Assembly (NCBI GenBank): GCA_905397405.1
Contig: CAJPVJ010000085.1
Location: 1-37,747 of the forward strand
Source: Oppiella nova
Lineage: Eukaryota > Arthropoda > Arachnida > Sarcoptiformes > Oppiidae
Length of the DNA stretch: 37,747 bases
Reading direction: 5' to 3'
Shown: piece by piece, positions 11,288 to 23,452 of the stretch
Position numbering within the stretch: position 1 is the stretch's first letter
Layout of the letters: each line of letters begins with the position of its first letter
Made by a program: the position numbers and the translations under genes
The notes under the pieces: generated by a model
The model's input: only the letters and a program-made list of their open reading frames with translations
Database searches by the model: none
What the model was told of the DNA's origin: nothing

Positions 11288-11449
11288 GCCAACGGTTTGG
11301 TCGCGCAATCAGTCGCTAAGCAAATGATTTAAGCGTCGAAAAAGTTTTGACAGATATTTGTGATACAAATCGTTGTTCAATACACACAAAGACTGTGTAG
11401 TGGTCCCATATCTGACGTGTGGTCCCGAAGGGGATAATCAGCTGAAGAC

Positions 11450-13751
11450 ATGTGCGAATCGCTCGTCAAAGACCTGTTTCAGGAGCTGTCGGAGGAAAAC
11501 ACGCGACTTCTGAATGAGTTGTCGTTTGAGCGCCAGTTGAATGACATCCTGATTGAGGTGAAGAACTACTCGCTGATAGCGAGGGCTCAGTGCAAGTGCC
11601 GCGAGAATCGCGATCTCTTCCAGAAGATCAACCGCCTGTCCAATGACTTCAAGACAATGAAGTACAGCTCCCGACCACAGCAACAGCGCGTGCTCTTCAC
11701 CACCAAAGCTGGCAACGGATCCAGTCATCAGAGTCACAGTAATTGTACCCCCAATGGTCACCACAATCATAGCTACGGTAATGGTAGCGGCGGTGGTGGT
11801 AGTGGTGGTGGTATGGGTGCTGCCAATGGCTATCATACCTATAATCCGGGTCACAGTTACATGAATGGCATGATTGGTCTGCAATCGTGTGACACGAACT
11901 CAATGTCTATGAAATCCGAGTACCGGATGAGCGATACGTACAGCGAATCGCATACTTATCCACAGTTTACTCGTGAGTATGAGTGATGTGAAGCCCGTTA
12001 TAGATATCTGTATTTCTCACTAGTTTTTAATGGTATTTAGTGTCGCATTAATTGCTTGACACTATCAGTGGTCAGATTTATTTACTATGATAACCATCTT
12101 ATAGTGTAGTGAATGAGTGGTAACTGGGAATCAGTTGACTATAACGAGTAATGAATGGTATTATTGAGCGGATTATGACTCGTGAAATGTATTTGCAGTT
12201 CACATAAAAGAGGAGATAATGGACGACAACAACGGCTTTGAATTGAAATACGAGCCCAAAAGCGATGACAATATGTGCAGAAGTAATGGTCAGATTCAGA
12301 TGAACGGCTTCTACGACACGACGCCCGCGGATGAGCCCAAAGTGATACCCATTTGTGTCGAGTGTTACGAGTGCTTCGAAACAGAACGGGAGTTAGAGAT
12401 GCATATGAATGGTGTGCACCAGAGACTCAAGAGGAATAGCGTCCACAACAACGTGTTCGTGTGCGACGAGTGTCTCCCGCACCGGGTGTTCACCACCGCT
12501 GACCAGATGTCGGCTCACTTGCAACGTAAACACGGCTCCACTACTGGTGGTAACGGACAGCCGGTTAATCTGTTGGCGAACGGACGCCCGTTTAGTAATG
12601 GCCATCAAATGAACAGTCAGTTGATGTCAGGTATTGAGTGGTTTTTGCGGTGATTTGATGGTTGAGTGAGGTTTTGATGCAATTGTTTGGTGTGTTTCGC
12701 AGATACTATGAAACGAAAGAGGGGTCGACCCAAGAAGTTGATGTCCAGCGTCGGCATCGGGTATCAACCGTTGAAAATCAACGGTCAAGTGGGCAGACCT
12801 CGCAGTTTGGACACCAGTGTGTCGGCGCCCGTCAAGCGTAAGGTGGGACGACCTCCGAGTGTGGACAGCAAGCCGTCGATGTTTAGCGCTAAACTCGGAC
12901 GACCCGGTAGTTTGGACGCCAGGCCCTTTGTTATAAAAGGCAAAGTAGGCCGCCCTCCCAGTACGGACACTAAACTGGCTGTAAATAACAATAAGTTTGC
13001 GAAACCAGCGGGCGTTCAGCCAATTAAGGGCAGAGTAGGCCGACCCCCGAGCGTTGACTCCAAAGCAAATCAAAGTAAAATACAGACAAACACTTTCAGC
13101 GCCGACACGAAGCCAAAGCCTGTCGTATTTAAGGGCAAAATGAAGTTAAGTATAGCTCACAAACCAGGAGTTGTTGTAAAGCGCAAAGTAGGCCGACCCA
13201 AGAAATTGGTTCCCAAAGCGTTAAGGGGTAGACCGCCTAAGAAGCTGCCGGTGAATACCATCACTGAATCCAATGGAAGTCCTCCTAAAGTTGGGAATGG
13301 ATTGAGAACTAGTCCTACATTGAAATCAAGTCCCGAAGCGACTGATAGTATGAATAATAAGGCGAAGAGTCCGCAGAATACCACGAATATGAAGACAGGT
13401 ATGGGTTAAGAGGTTTTTGTGGTTATGTTTAGTAATTGTGTTGTGTTTTTGTCGCAGAAATATCCGAAAAATTTAGACAACTTTTGGATAAACATAAGCG
13501 AAAACGCGGCAGACCTGCCAAACAGCGACCTGTCGGCCCCATTGCGGCTAATGTTGTGACGGCTACCCATACTTCAAATATAAATAATAGATTTCCGAGT
13601 AATAGATGACTTGAGATATGATTTATTTGATTGCGATATTAATTGTGTGTTTGTATTGACAGCTATTGCCGACAAATTCAAGCAGATTATGGACAGACAT
13701 AAGAGAGGGAGGGGTAGACCCCCGAAGCCTAAGATTATTATCGATCTTTAA
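11450..13751 (+). CDS. Multi-AT-hook, C2H2 zinc-finger, coiled-coil nuclear protein
   Basis: Five exons (11450-11972, 12199-12630, 12703-13398, 13458-13598, 13663-13751) join in frame to 626 residues. Residues 1-70 look like a coiled coil (ENTRLLNELSFERQLNDIL). About 80-150 is Gly/His/Asn-rich. Two C2H2 fingers follow: C227-X2-C230-X12-H243-X4-H248 and C263-X2-C266-X14-H281-X4-H286. From residue 321 come about nine AT-hook cores (KRGRPKK, VGRPPSVDS repeated, RGRPPKK), continuing through exons 4 and 5. AT-hooks bind the minor groove of AT-rich DNA, so a chromatin or transcription role is likely; the partner and targets are unknown. The last two exons each encode a helix-like stretch plus one AT-hook (FRQLLDKHKRKRGRP, FKQIMDRHKRGRGRP), which looks like an exon duplication. 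I do not recognise a named orthologue. Confidence 0.88.
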
Positions 13752-16083
13752 TGCGATACGCGAGCGACCGGAACGGGAGATTTGATTTGATTATACATAT
13801 TGTGAACTGTAATATAGATTTTTAGTTTTGATATTTGATGTGAACGTTAGTGACATTTATTTTGTGGCCATAAATGCTATGCAAAAGTGATTACGAATGA
13901 CAGAGAGATATGCAGTGTTTTCCGCACAAAACCCCATTTAAAAGTCAGTTATTAAAGTGTTTTTAAGATTTATTTTTGCCGATGATTTGAGTGAGAAGTC
14001 AGATGTGGAGTCGCGATTGGATCCAAACAAAAATATAATATAGCTTTTGATTGTATCTATGCATCAGATATTGATTTATAACAATTTTAATTAATACATA
14101 TTTTTCTTGATATTAAATGCATGTATCGAATATTTTTATGAATCAAATAATAACTATTTTTATCTCATATTTAAAACAATAAACTTGTAATTCTTAACCC
14201 CATATTGTAAACTAAGTTATAATTACCCTAAAGCATTAAAAACTTAATATTTAAAATAAAAACTACTTGTATCTCATTTACATTATTATTATTATTAAGT
14301 CTCATTAATGGTAAGTTTTAAACTAATCATCACTTGGATTGATTCCACGAGCTATTTATAAATTTTTTATCATATTTGGGTTGAAATAACTTTATTAAAG
14401 GTTTTGACACTTATTTATTAATTGATTAAATTTTAATATTTTAAATTTATGTTTAAATTTATTTAAAAATTGTAAGTAATAAATCTTTAATATTGTTATT
14501 AGCTTATGAATTATCTATGAATTATTGATCCTGATATTATTATTCTGTATATTGAATGTTAACGAGAATATTGTTTAGTTTGCTATGAAAACCTACGAAA
14601 GCCACTGTAATACATACTTTTGGGAAATACGATATAAGGCTTTCATTTTAATTTTGCAATTTAAAATCATCTCATATACCAGTACTGTATTGACAAATAA
14701 AATAAAAGCTTTTAAGACTACTGTAGCCGCGCATCACTATTACATAAACTGATGGCTACAGACATGAGCACTGGATTTGGATGAAGCATCTGTCTGTCTG
14801 TGCGACTCATACACTGACTTTTGAGCCAACGTTTAATCATTTAATTAGGGTTTGGTTTTGTTTGATCACATGTGTGTTCACTGATTGTCTCTTAAGTTAC
14901 ATTTGTTTGCGGAGTATTTGTTAAATTAAGATTGAACCTGGTGATATAAGGGTGCATAAAGTAAATATTCTTATGATTTTTATTATATAACATATGCTTT
15001 CAATTCTCCATTGCTTTCCATATTTAGTACATTGCTTAATTTAAGTAATAAAACTTATTTAAAATAAAGTACACAATATAACACTTAGTTCGCTATAAAT
15101 TTGGTATAAAAATATGTTTTCTAATACCTATACATAATTATACAATTTGTTATCAGCATTAATCTTATTCATAAAAATCTAATCTAAAGCTTTTGTAATA
15201 CTGTACGAATAGATTGCAAAATGAAATAATGGCTCAAAATTCAAGGCTAAGAATGAATAGGAATAATGAAACAGTAATTATTTTCGCATCCATAATACAT
15301 TGAGCCAGGATAGTGTATCGGTCATGAATTGGATATGTATGCTGTTGTTTATAGCAATTTATAACCACTTGTCTGACAAAAGTATAGACTAACCTTGAAT
15401 TCAGTCAATAGCAAACATCCAGTATCTCATAAATGGCATATTATCAGTGTAAACTAATCAGTTACACAATGTACTTAAATTTGACATTTCTGGACAACAA
15501 AAGCAAGAAAAATGCACTGGCTAACATTAATTAATTATTTAGATTAATTTGTTATCATTATAAAGACATAAATTGTAGTTTTATTAAATATATGACCAGG
15601 AATATTGCACAGAATTATATTTTTAAAAATTACCCAGAATTTTGTAATCATTTCCTAATCATAACTTATAACAGAATAGTAAATAAATTATTTTATATTA
15701 AATGTTAAAAGCACACTTTATATGCAAATGTTTAATGTATTAAGATTGAAAGTCTTGTACAGTAAACACCAAGAATTTATGCTATTATTAGTTTGTCATG
15801 AATTATTTTCTTACCATATAAGTTATACTACACAGACTTGTGAATGTGCTTAATTAGGCTTTCCCATCCCTACTATTCCCCTACCCTTGAGTGTATCGAC
15901 GAGATTAGGACATAGAGATTAGGCTGTGATCTCACGTCTTAACTGTATATAGAAGACACTTTTATAGCATTTAGTCCTCTCTTTCAGTCAAATCATCACA
16001 ACTTGACATAAAAATTAAGTTTCATTACAAAAGTTTTTGGTATAAAAATACTTAACACTTACCTCAACTTCATAGCTATCACA
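13752..16083. other. Long AT-rich intergenic region, no gene seen
   Basis: 2.3 kb with no open frame of note on either strand, no tRNA-like fold that I can recognise and no clear inverted repeat. AATAAA at 14178-14183 could be a polyadenylation signal for the AT-hook gene. The right end presumably holds the promoter and 5' UTR of the aldehyde dehydrogenase gene. Confidence 0.5.
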
Positions 16084-18048
16084 ATGAGTCCGACCGTCAA
16101 ATATACCCAGGTATTCAATGCTATCATAAACTTAATTATTCTTATAGTAAAAAGTTTTGCAAAATATTTGTTTCCGTTAATTGCTAATCAAATAATTAAT
16201 TAAATTATTTTCAGATATTTATAAACAATGAATGGCACAATTCAGTCAGTGGTAAGACCTTTCCGACTATAAACCCGGCTAACAATGAAAAGTTGGCTGA
16301 CATTCAAGAGGCTGACCAGGTATGTGGGCTACCCGTGCCCTCCCATACCTACAAATAAATTCTTACTAATATATTGACCCATATATAGGCCGATGTGGAC
16401 AAAGCGGTAGCGGCGGCCCAAAAGGCCTTTGAATTGGGGTCCGAGTGGCGAACAATGGACGCCTCCCAGAGGGGTCGCCTACTGAGCAAACTGGCCGACC
16501 TTATTGAACGGGACCGGCAGGTGCTGCTGGAACTGGAGGTGGCCGATGTGGGCAAACCAGTATCGGAGGCCGAGTTTGATATCGACGGCGTGATCGGGAC
16601 GCTCCGGTACTACGCGGGTTGGGCTGACAAAGTGCACGGAAAGACTATACCCGCAGGTAATGGAGCCGCTAATAGATCCCATTCCCGTATATTAGTCACT
16701 TGTTTGCCTAATAAGCGGTACTTTTTATCACGTTTTATTAGACGGCCAACAGTTTGCGTTCACACGACTGGAGCCGATCGGAGTTTGCGGTCAAATCATT
16801 CCCTGGAACTACCCATTGGTGATGTTGTCGTGGAAATGGGGCCCAGCGTTGGCCACCGGCAACACCGTCGTACTGAAGCCGGCCGAACAGACACCCCTTT
16901 CCGCTCTATACACCGCTAGCCTGGCGAAAGAGGCCGGCTTTCCGCCCGGTGTGATCAATGTGGTGCCCGGCTATGGACACACTGCCGGCGCCGCACTGGC
17001 CAGACATCCCAACGTGGATAAGATTGCGTTCACCGGGAGTACAGAAGTGGGAAAACTCATAGTCCAGGCGTCGACTGTTAACATGAAACGCGTGACACTA
17101 GAAATGGGCGGCAAATCGCCGCTTGTGGTCACCGAAGACTACGACTTGGATGAGGCCGTCCAGATCGCACACGACGCTGTGTTCGCCAACGCCGGTATGT
17201 TTTAGATCCCGTTCCCCACCCATAGTTTACTGACCCCTAATAGACTAGACTACTTGAGCTAATAGTTAGATTAATTAATTGGTTATTTAGTTATTATTAA
17301 TAGTTTTTAATTATTTTGAAACTATTTGTTGTATAGGGCAGTGCTGTTGCGCGGGCACCCGTACGTTTGTCCACGAGTCCATCTACGACCAGTTCGCCAA
17401 GAAGTCGGCAGAGTTGGCACAAAAGCGCAAAGTAGGAGATCCCATGTCGGCCGACACAGAACAGGGCCCTATCATCGACGAGACGCAGACTAAGAAAGTA
17501 ATGGATCTCATAGAGAGTGGCAAAAAGGAGGGCGCAGTCCTGCAAACGGGTGGCACTCGAGTCGGCACAAAGGGCTGGTTCGTGGCGCCCACTGTCTTCT
17601 CCAATGTCACCGATAATATGCAAATCGCACGGTTAGTAAATGATCAAGGAAATGATTTATTACATAAAGTCGACTTTCTTGATATAACTTTATATGAGTT
17701 TTGCATTGAACTAATGGTGCGATTGTATGGTATAGGGAGGAGATCTTCGGACCCGTTCAGCAGCTATTGAAGTACAAAGACATGGATGAAGTGATCCGCC
17801 GGTGCAACGACACCCGATACGGTCTGGGCTCCGGTATACTAACCAACAACTTGCAAAAAGCTCTGCAATTCGCGCAGGGAGTGAAAGCCGGGTCAGTTTG
17901 GGTGAACTGCTACGACACGGCCTCCGTTCAGACCCCTTTTGGTGGCTATAAAATGAGTGGACACGGGAGGGAACTGGGAGAGGACGGCATACATGAGTAC
18001 ACGGAGGTCAAGGCGGTCACCATTAAGATGCCGGTTAAGAACTCATAG
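16084..18048 (+). CDS. NAD(P)-dependent aldehyde dehydrogenase, ALDH1/ALDH2 type
   Basis: Six exons (16084-16110, 16215-16319, 16389-16656, 16742-17194, 17337-17631, 17736-18048) join in frame to 486 residues, the usual length of a cytosolic ALDH1-class subunit. It oxidises aldehydes to carboxylic acids. Visible motifs are PWNYP (Asn about 155, oxyanion), FTGSTEVGK (cofactor binding), [10 protein letters not shown] (general base Glu about 254), GQCCCAGTR (nucleophile Cys about 288) and EEIFGPV. There is no mitochondrial leader: exon 1 encodes only nine residues, so it is probably cytosolic. Retinal or general lipid aldehydes are possible substrates; the sequence does not decide. Nothing looks damaged. 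All introns are short and GT-AG. Confidence 0.95.
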
Positions 18049-18455
18049 ATAATTGCATTTGTATAGTGATTAACACTCAAACTTGCAAAAAAGTTTTTAT
18101 ATTAATTTAATATAATAGCGAAATAAAAGTAAAACTAAAATCAAGTTTCTAACTAAAAACATAAGGTTTTAAATTAAAAAAGTTAATAAATAACTCTAAA
18201 TAACATTTTCTTGGCTAATGTGTTTTATGTTAATTCAGATCCCTTTCCCTTAATCTTAATTTTGTGGAATGGGATGCCAACGGGTGCGGGAATGTGTGTA
18301 CATTAAAAAAAACTTTAAATAACTTTTGATAAAATAAACGTTTAAATTAGCGCTAAAAACAAACTATTTTTAAAACACTAGTTAATTCACAAAAATAAAA
18401 AAACATTTAACATTAATCATATTAATTGCGATCCCTTTCCACATAACCGTAAGCC
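18049..18455. other. Convergent 3' region with repeated GATCCC-TTCC motifs
   Basis: Tail-to-tail spacer between the aldehyde dehydrogenase and the minus-strand aminotransferase. AT-rich, with GATCCCTTTCCC at 18238-18249 and GATCCCTTTCCA at 18430-18441. The latter pairs with an inverted GGAAAGGGAT at 18466-18475 across the aminotransferase stop codon, forming a possible 10-bp hairpin stem. Confidence 0.5.
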
Positions 18456-19902
18456 CTAAATAGTCGGAAAGGGATGTAAAACTCTCTTGAATGGCAGCCT
18501 ATTGTTCAAACCGGTGATGATTTGTTCCGCTTTATCCAAAGTCTCGTCTTTTTTAATAAAACTGGTTTTGAAATACAATTATTGGTTTTGTAATATGAAT
18601 TAATTTGTTTTAGAAATATAATGTCATTTTTATACCAAAATCTAATGTAGTTTTCGGCCAAATGTTTGTGCGCTGACGAGTAGAAAGCGCCGGTAGGTAT
18701 GCCCTGTAGGCCGGCGTTCTTAGTCAACCACTTGGCGAACCGGTAGTCTTTGGTGGCGTCCTTCTCTCCCGACAGGTCTATCCGATCGGCCAATCGCGAG
18801 AAGTCGGCGATTATGAAGTACCCGCCCTCTGGTAGGGTGGGGCTCATGTCGGCCTCTGTCAGGAACTTTGATATGCGGTTCCTTTTGGACTCCAGTGACT
18901 GCGATAACTGCGCCCAATAGGAGTCGGGAGTTCCCATACGCTGTAACTCGCGTTCAAAGCCCACGGCCAGCGCCTCCTGTATGGGTGTGGGACAGGAGCT
19001 CACATTACTCTGATGGATGAGGTAGAGTGGATCCAATAGGTGTTGGGGGCCGTAGGCCCAGCCCAGCTTCCAACCGGTGACGCTAAATGTTTTGCCACCA
19101 CTGCCTATAGTGATAGTCCGGTCCCACATGTCCGGTAGGGAACACATGCGGGTGTGAGTGCTCCCGGTATATACCATCCACTCGTACACCTCGTCCATAA
19201 CGGCCAGGCAGTCGTACTTTTTGCATAACCGGGCGATCAGTTCCAGCTCATCGCGAGTGTAGATCTTAAGGCACATACAGTAAGTGGTTAAGACATTAGC
19301 GGTATGTTGCGATCCCTTTCCCCTCCACATTCGCATACCTTTCCCAACGGATTGTTAGGTGTGTTCACAATAATAAACTTAGTCTTCGCGCTGAACGCGG
19401 CCTCCAGTTCCTCGGGATCGAGACGCCAGTCGGCGCTGGACATCGGCGCTCCCGGCGCCCCGGGTTTGGGTCTGAGCGGCACGAATACAGGCGTTCCGCC
19501 GGCCAGTAGTGTCATCGGTTCGTAGCAGTCGAAGAAGGGTTCAATTATGAGCACTTCGTCGCCGGGATTCACGTACGCCATGAACGCGCAGTACAGCGCC
19601 TGATAGGCGCCGGACGTCACCAGTATGTCGGTGTCGGGGTCTATGGAAAGGCCCGTTAGTCCGGAGTAGAGCTGACTCAATGCCCTGACGAGTCTCGGGT
19701 GGCCGGCGTCGCGGGTGTACTGATTGATGAGCGGGCGATCCCTGTCCACCACCGCCTCGGCCAGGGCTCGGCTAAGGTGTTCCGGGGCGGCGAAGTCCGG
19801 GAATCCCTGACCCAGGTTGACGGGCCGGTACTGCCCGGCCAGTTGTATGAACTCCACCCATACGTTGGTCTGAATAGTGCTCAGGCGGTCGGCGCGCTTC
19901 AT
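18456..19902 (-). CDS. Kynurenine aminotransferase / cysteine-S-conjugate beta-lyase, PLP-dependent
   Basis: Three exons (19902-19339, 19264-18636, 18561-18456; introns 74 nt each) give 432 residues, like animal KYAT1/KYAT3. The fold-type I aminotransferase converts kynurenine plus a 2-oxo acid to kynurenic acid and can act on glutamine and cysteine conjugates. Evidence: NLGQGFPDF, IEPFFDCYEPMT, NTPNNPLGK, MDEVYEWMVY (PLP-contacting Asp and Tyr), SGGKTFSVTGWK with the Schiff-base Lys at about 246, and the C-terminal YIRFCFIKKDETL, which is created across the last splice junction. ATG 19902 aligns with the start of cytosolic forms. The frame stays open upstream to 19983 without another ATG, so an alternative upstream leader exon (mitochondrial form) is possible but not seen. 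Confidence 0.95.
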
Positions 19903-20862
19903 ATGTGTCGATAGGCTCAGGGATTGGCTGCGAAAAGTTGCGGCAAATATTACCCCTAAAAAAGTCGGGACACTAAACGACAATAGACTGTACTATACTT
20001 GTGGCACAGGGAGGTCGGGTGGCGGACGACCCGGGTCACTAAGCGCAGCATATATGATACAAACTACGGGCGGCTCTTACGGCTTACGTGCGAAAGCTTT
20101 GGGGTTTAGAAAAATAATTAAGGGATTAATGAAAATGTTTGTCAAAAATAAGGCTAAATAATGGGCGCAAAGCGTATGTGACTTAATGCGTGAAACGAAA
20201 TGCAAAGTTAGTTATCAATGAGTTATCAACAACACTGATAATGGGTGCGCGAAATGGCCTGGAAGGACAGAGAGGAACAGTAGGCTTTGGTTGTAACAGT
20301 AAATGCAATGGGAACGGGAGGAAAGGGAGTGTGAATGAAAAGATTAACACGAAAGCGAGTGCTTCACCACAAAAAGTGGACGTAATGTGTGTAAGGCCTC
20401 CCAAAAGGCACAGTTACTCCAGAGTGAGAGGAAAAGCAATGCTTACGCTATGCTTACGCTGTGTGTGTGTTGTTTCGTGCAGTGCTATCGAGTGCTAAGC
20501 ATTTGTAGCACACATTGAATGCATACATAAAAATAAAAAGTAAACAAATCTTACGACTCGTAAAACGCGAAGATTTTTAAGCGGCGTTTCGCTCGTAATT
20601 AGCGGCCAATGCGGGCGTAGCTTACGATATGTGGACACCGCGTGACTCACCATACGATACGACGAGTGTATTAATCGGTGTATTAGTGGCCAACAGTGCG
20701 ATACTGACCGCGTGTTTGGCGTAAGAAGTATTTCAGTGGCGAAAAACACAGTCAATAGTGTTGTGTATATGTGAACAGTGTATGTGTGGTGTGGACGGGT
20801 AGGTAGGGCTGTGTCTCTCTATCTCACACACACACTGGCATACCATAGAGACTGTAGGCGCT
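19903..20862. other. Divergent promoter region between aminotransferase and zinc-finger gene
   Basis: 960 bases separate two start codons that point away from each other. GC content is higher than in other intergenic stretches, which fits a shared regulatory region or long 5' UTRs. Short repeats such as ATGCTTACGCT (twice around 20440-20460) and CACACACA before 20840 are present. Open frames here show no family resemblance. Confidence 0.4.
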
Positions 20863-22736
20863 ATGGATATGCTGAAAAGTGAGGTGAAGCTACTTTTGCT
20901 ACGGAACTCGCAGTTGGAAAGCGAGAATAGCACCTTGCACACCTCCGAGGTGAGGTTAAAGCACCAGTTGTACAACGAGCGGCAACTGTGCAAGGTGCTT
21001 GAGCGTGTCAAAGTGGCTCAGAACGAGTATATTAACAAACTCAATGCCCTGCTCATTGAGCTCACGCTCGAGCCTAACGGTGCCGATGGTGGTGTTGGTG
21101 GACAGGGAGCTGATTATCAACAGCTCCGTACGGATATCAATAACTGCGTCAATGTATGCAAACGACTGCAGAGTGAGTACGAGTCGTGCAAACAGTCGCT
21201 CCTGAAGTCGTATACGACTAGTGCTACCGGAGCTGCGAGTGCCGCCACCACTACTACTACCACTACCTCCGTGTCCACCAACTCGACGGCTATAGGAGGC
21301 CCCGTACCTCCCGGTCCCTCCGTTAAGGTATAGTCCCGTGTAATCGCTAATTGTATGAGTGATTGATTGGATTTTGTTTGTGTTTTAGTTGTCAATGATT
21401 TGCAGGTTTTTTGTGACACTTTGTGATGAGTTTTTTGTGTTAACTTTTTTTGGCACTTATTTAGTATTTTTGGTGGTTTTTTGGCCCGAAATAGCTTTTT
21501 GTGATTATTTTGTGACATTTTTGCCGATATTTAAGGTGTTGTTAGCATTAGTAACACATTTGTGGTGTTTATTGTTATGTAATCTTTTGCATGACTTTTG
21601 GCCTAATTTTGTGCTTTTATTCACATTTTCCTCACAAATATGTGTTTCGCTAGTGTTTTGGCACTAATTATGAACACATTTTCGTCCACTTTATACGCCA
21701 TTTGATTCAATAGTCTTCAGATTAGAAATGAAAAAGTTTTCAAAAAGTTTGCTTTCATTTGATCTCAACTTATCTTTCGATGACTTTTGTGATTGAAATT
21801 AATTTTTTGTGTCATTTGTGTGATTGACGTCTTGGATCCAGTCGTTGGACTCGACGCAGACATCGGTGGACGAGTCGGAGGACAACGATATGCTGGGAAC
21901 CGATGTGTCACAGGAGGACACGGATGACGATCTGGACGATAGCGATGAGGACGACGACGACCAGGAGATGCCTGAACTCGACTTAATCGACCTCCAGATG
22001 GACGGTATGGACGGCAATGGGAACCATAGTATGGGCGGTGCGGACGAGGAGGAGGAGGAGGACGACGACCCGAACGGCGCCGGCGAAGGCTATCTCGATA
22101 TGACGGACATGGAGTTCATACCGAAGCGAACGCTACCGAAAGGCGCCCGCAAGTCGTTCCCCAACGGCGGCGGACCCAGACTTATGATGAGTCCCCCGAA
22201 GCGCCGGAAGACCGATAAGACGAGAGGTATGTGTGTGTGAAGACGTGTGAAGAGTTTTTTTTGTGGTATTAATTGTTTTGTGCGTTTGATTGGATCCTTT
22301 GGCTCCAGGTTTCAAGACATCGCAAAAGTTTGGCGATAAGTTCCGCTGCAATTGGCCGGACTGTATGTTTATCTCGAGTTATAAGCAAAACGTGGAAAGA
22401 CATTATAGAGTACATACGGGTCAGTAGTGTCTCACCGCGAGGCTCAGAGCACCCGGTGCTCAGTGAGAGTGTAGCGCTTTCACTGGTCGCTGGCTTTGAG
22501 TTTGTTTTTGATTGAGTTATTGATTGGTTTCTGTGTGTCTGTCCCCCACCGCAGGTGAGCGGCCGTTCAAATGCCAATTCAAGGACTGCTCGTTCTCGGC
22601 CTCCCAGGCCGGCAACCTGAAGGTCCACCAGACCAGACACGGCCACCAGACGCCCAATGCACACAAGATTAGAGTGAAGTCGACCCACAACGCGGTCCGA
22701 GCCATGTCCGAGTCGCCCAACTCTAAGAGCAAATAG
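20863..22736 (+). CDS. Coiled-coil, acidic, two-finger C2H2 protein
   Basis: Four exons (20863-21327, 21842-22226, 22309-22419, 22555-22736) join in frame to 380 residues. The N-terminal part (about 1-110) is heptad-like coiled coil (LLLRNSQLESENSTL and onward), then a Thr/Ser-rich linker. Exon 2 is strongly acidic (runs of Asp and Glu, residues about 160-240) and ends in a basic patch (PPKRRKTDKTR), a plausible nuclear localisation signal. Exons 3 and 4 each supply one C2H2 finger, RCNWPDCMF...HYRVH and KCQFKDCSF...HQTRH, joined by the classic TGERPF linker split by the intron. It is probably a nuclear DNA-binding regulator. The coil-then-finger plan resembles the AT-hook gene at 11450. No orthologue name can be assigned. 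Confidence 0.88.
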
Positions 22737-23452
22737 GATTTATTATAACTAATTGAATAGGAGTTCCCGCAAAACACACAGCGACTGATCCGCAGTACAA
22801 ATGGAAAACTGATTTTATATTAACTATTGAATGAAATGAACCGATATTTTAATCAATTCATAGATTTATATTTGAGAAGATTGTCATTAAATATATTGTA
22901 ATTATTATGAATCAGATAAGTATATTAATTATTGATTATGTAATCATTTTTTAAATTAATTATTGAGACATTTATTGATTGAAAATTATAATTAATGAGA
23001 TATATTTGAAATTTGTTTTTATTTCGATGAAACACTATTAAAATAGTGAAATCAGAAAAGAGATAATTATTATTATGAATAAATTAATTTTTCAATTGAA
23101 TTGTGTTTTAAATTAATTTTATGTGAGTTTAATGATTTTGAATGACATACTGACTATTTTTAGGGCACCAATAATGTGGCAATACCTGATCAGAAAAAAC
23201 TTAGTTTCAGTTTACATACCTGTGCGATGAGTACATGCGAATGTGCCATACCATATCTGTGCCATGATAAGTATAAATCATAGAAAACAATATAATTCAT
23301 ACACTTTTTCACCATATATTCACCACAACTAATCATAGGTTTGATTCAAACTTAGCATTAAATGCATTAAATTTTAAGAATTATTATTAAACTCCTGATT
23401 CCTGGTAAATATTCTTTACTCGTAAATGAGATACCGGTGCCCCCAATGATTA
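22737..23452. other. AT-rich intergenic region, no gene seen
   Basis: 3' flank of the zinc-finger gene, then the 3' flank of the first kinase-like gene. No open frame is of interest. At 23428-23450 lies the K1 version of the conserved 3' block described separately. Confidence 0.5.

Noticed and set aside
11438-11884. Minus-strand frame rich in Thr and Ile opposite the AT-hook gene
   Set aside because: Low-complexity shadow of the Gly/His/Asn-rich repeat region on the plus strand; no start context or domain.
14736-14830. Structured-looking GC-richer patch in the long intergenic region
   Set aside because: I tried to read it as a tRNA or snRNA but found no cloverleaf stems or conserved loop sequence.
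21389-21667. Phe/Leu-rich plus-strand frame inside the intron of the gene at 20863
   Set aside because: T-rich intron sequence; it looks membrane-like only because of TTT and CTT codons. The flanking exons splice over it in frame.
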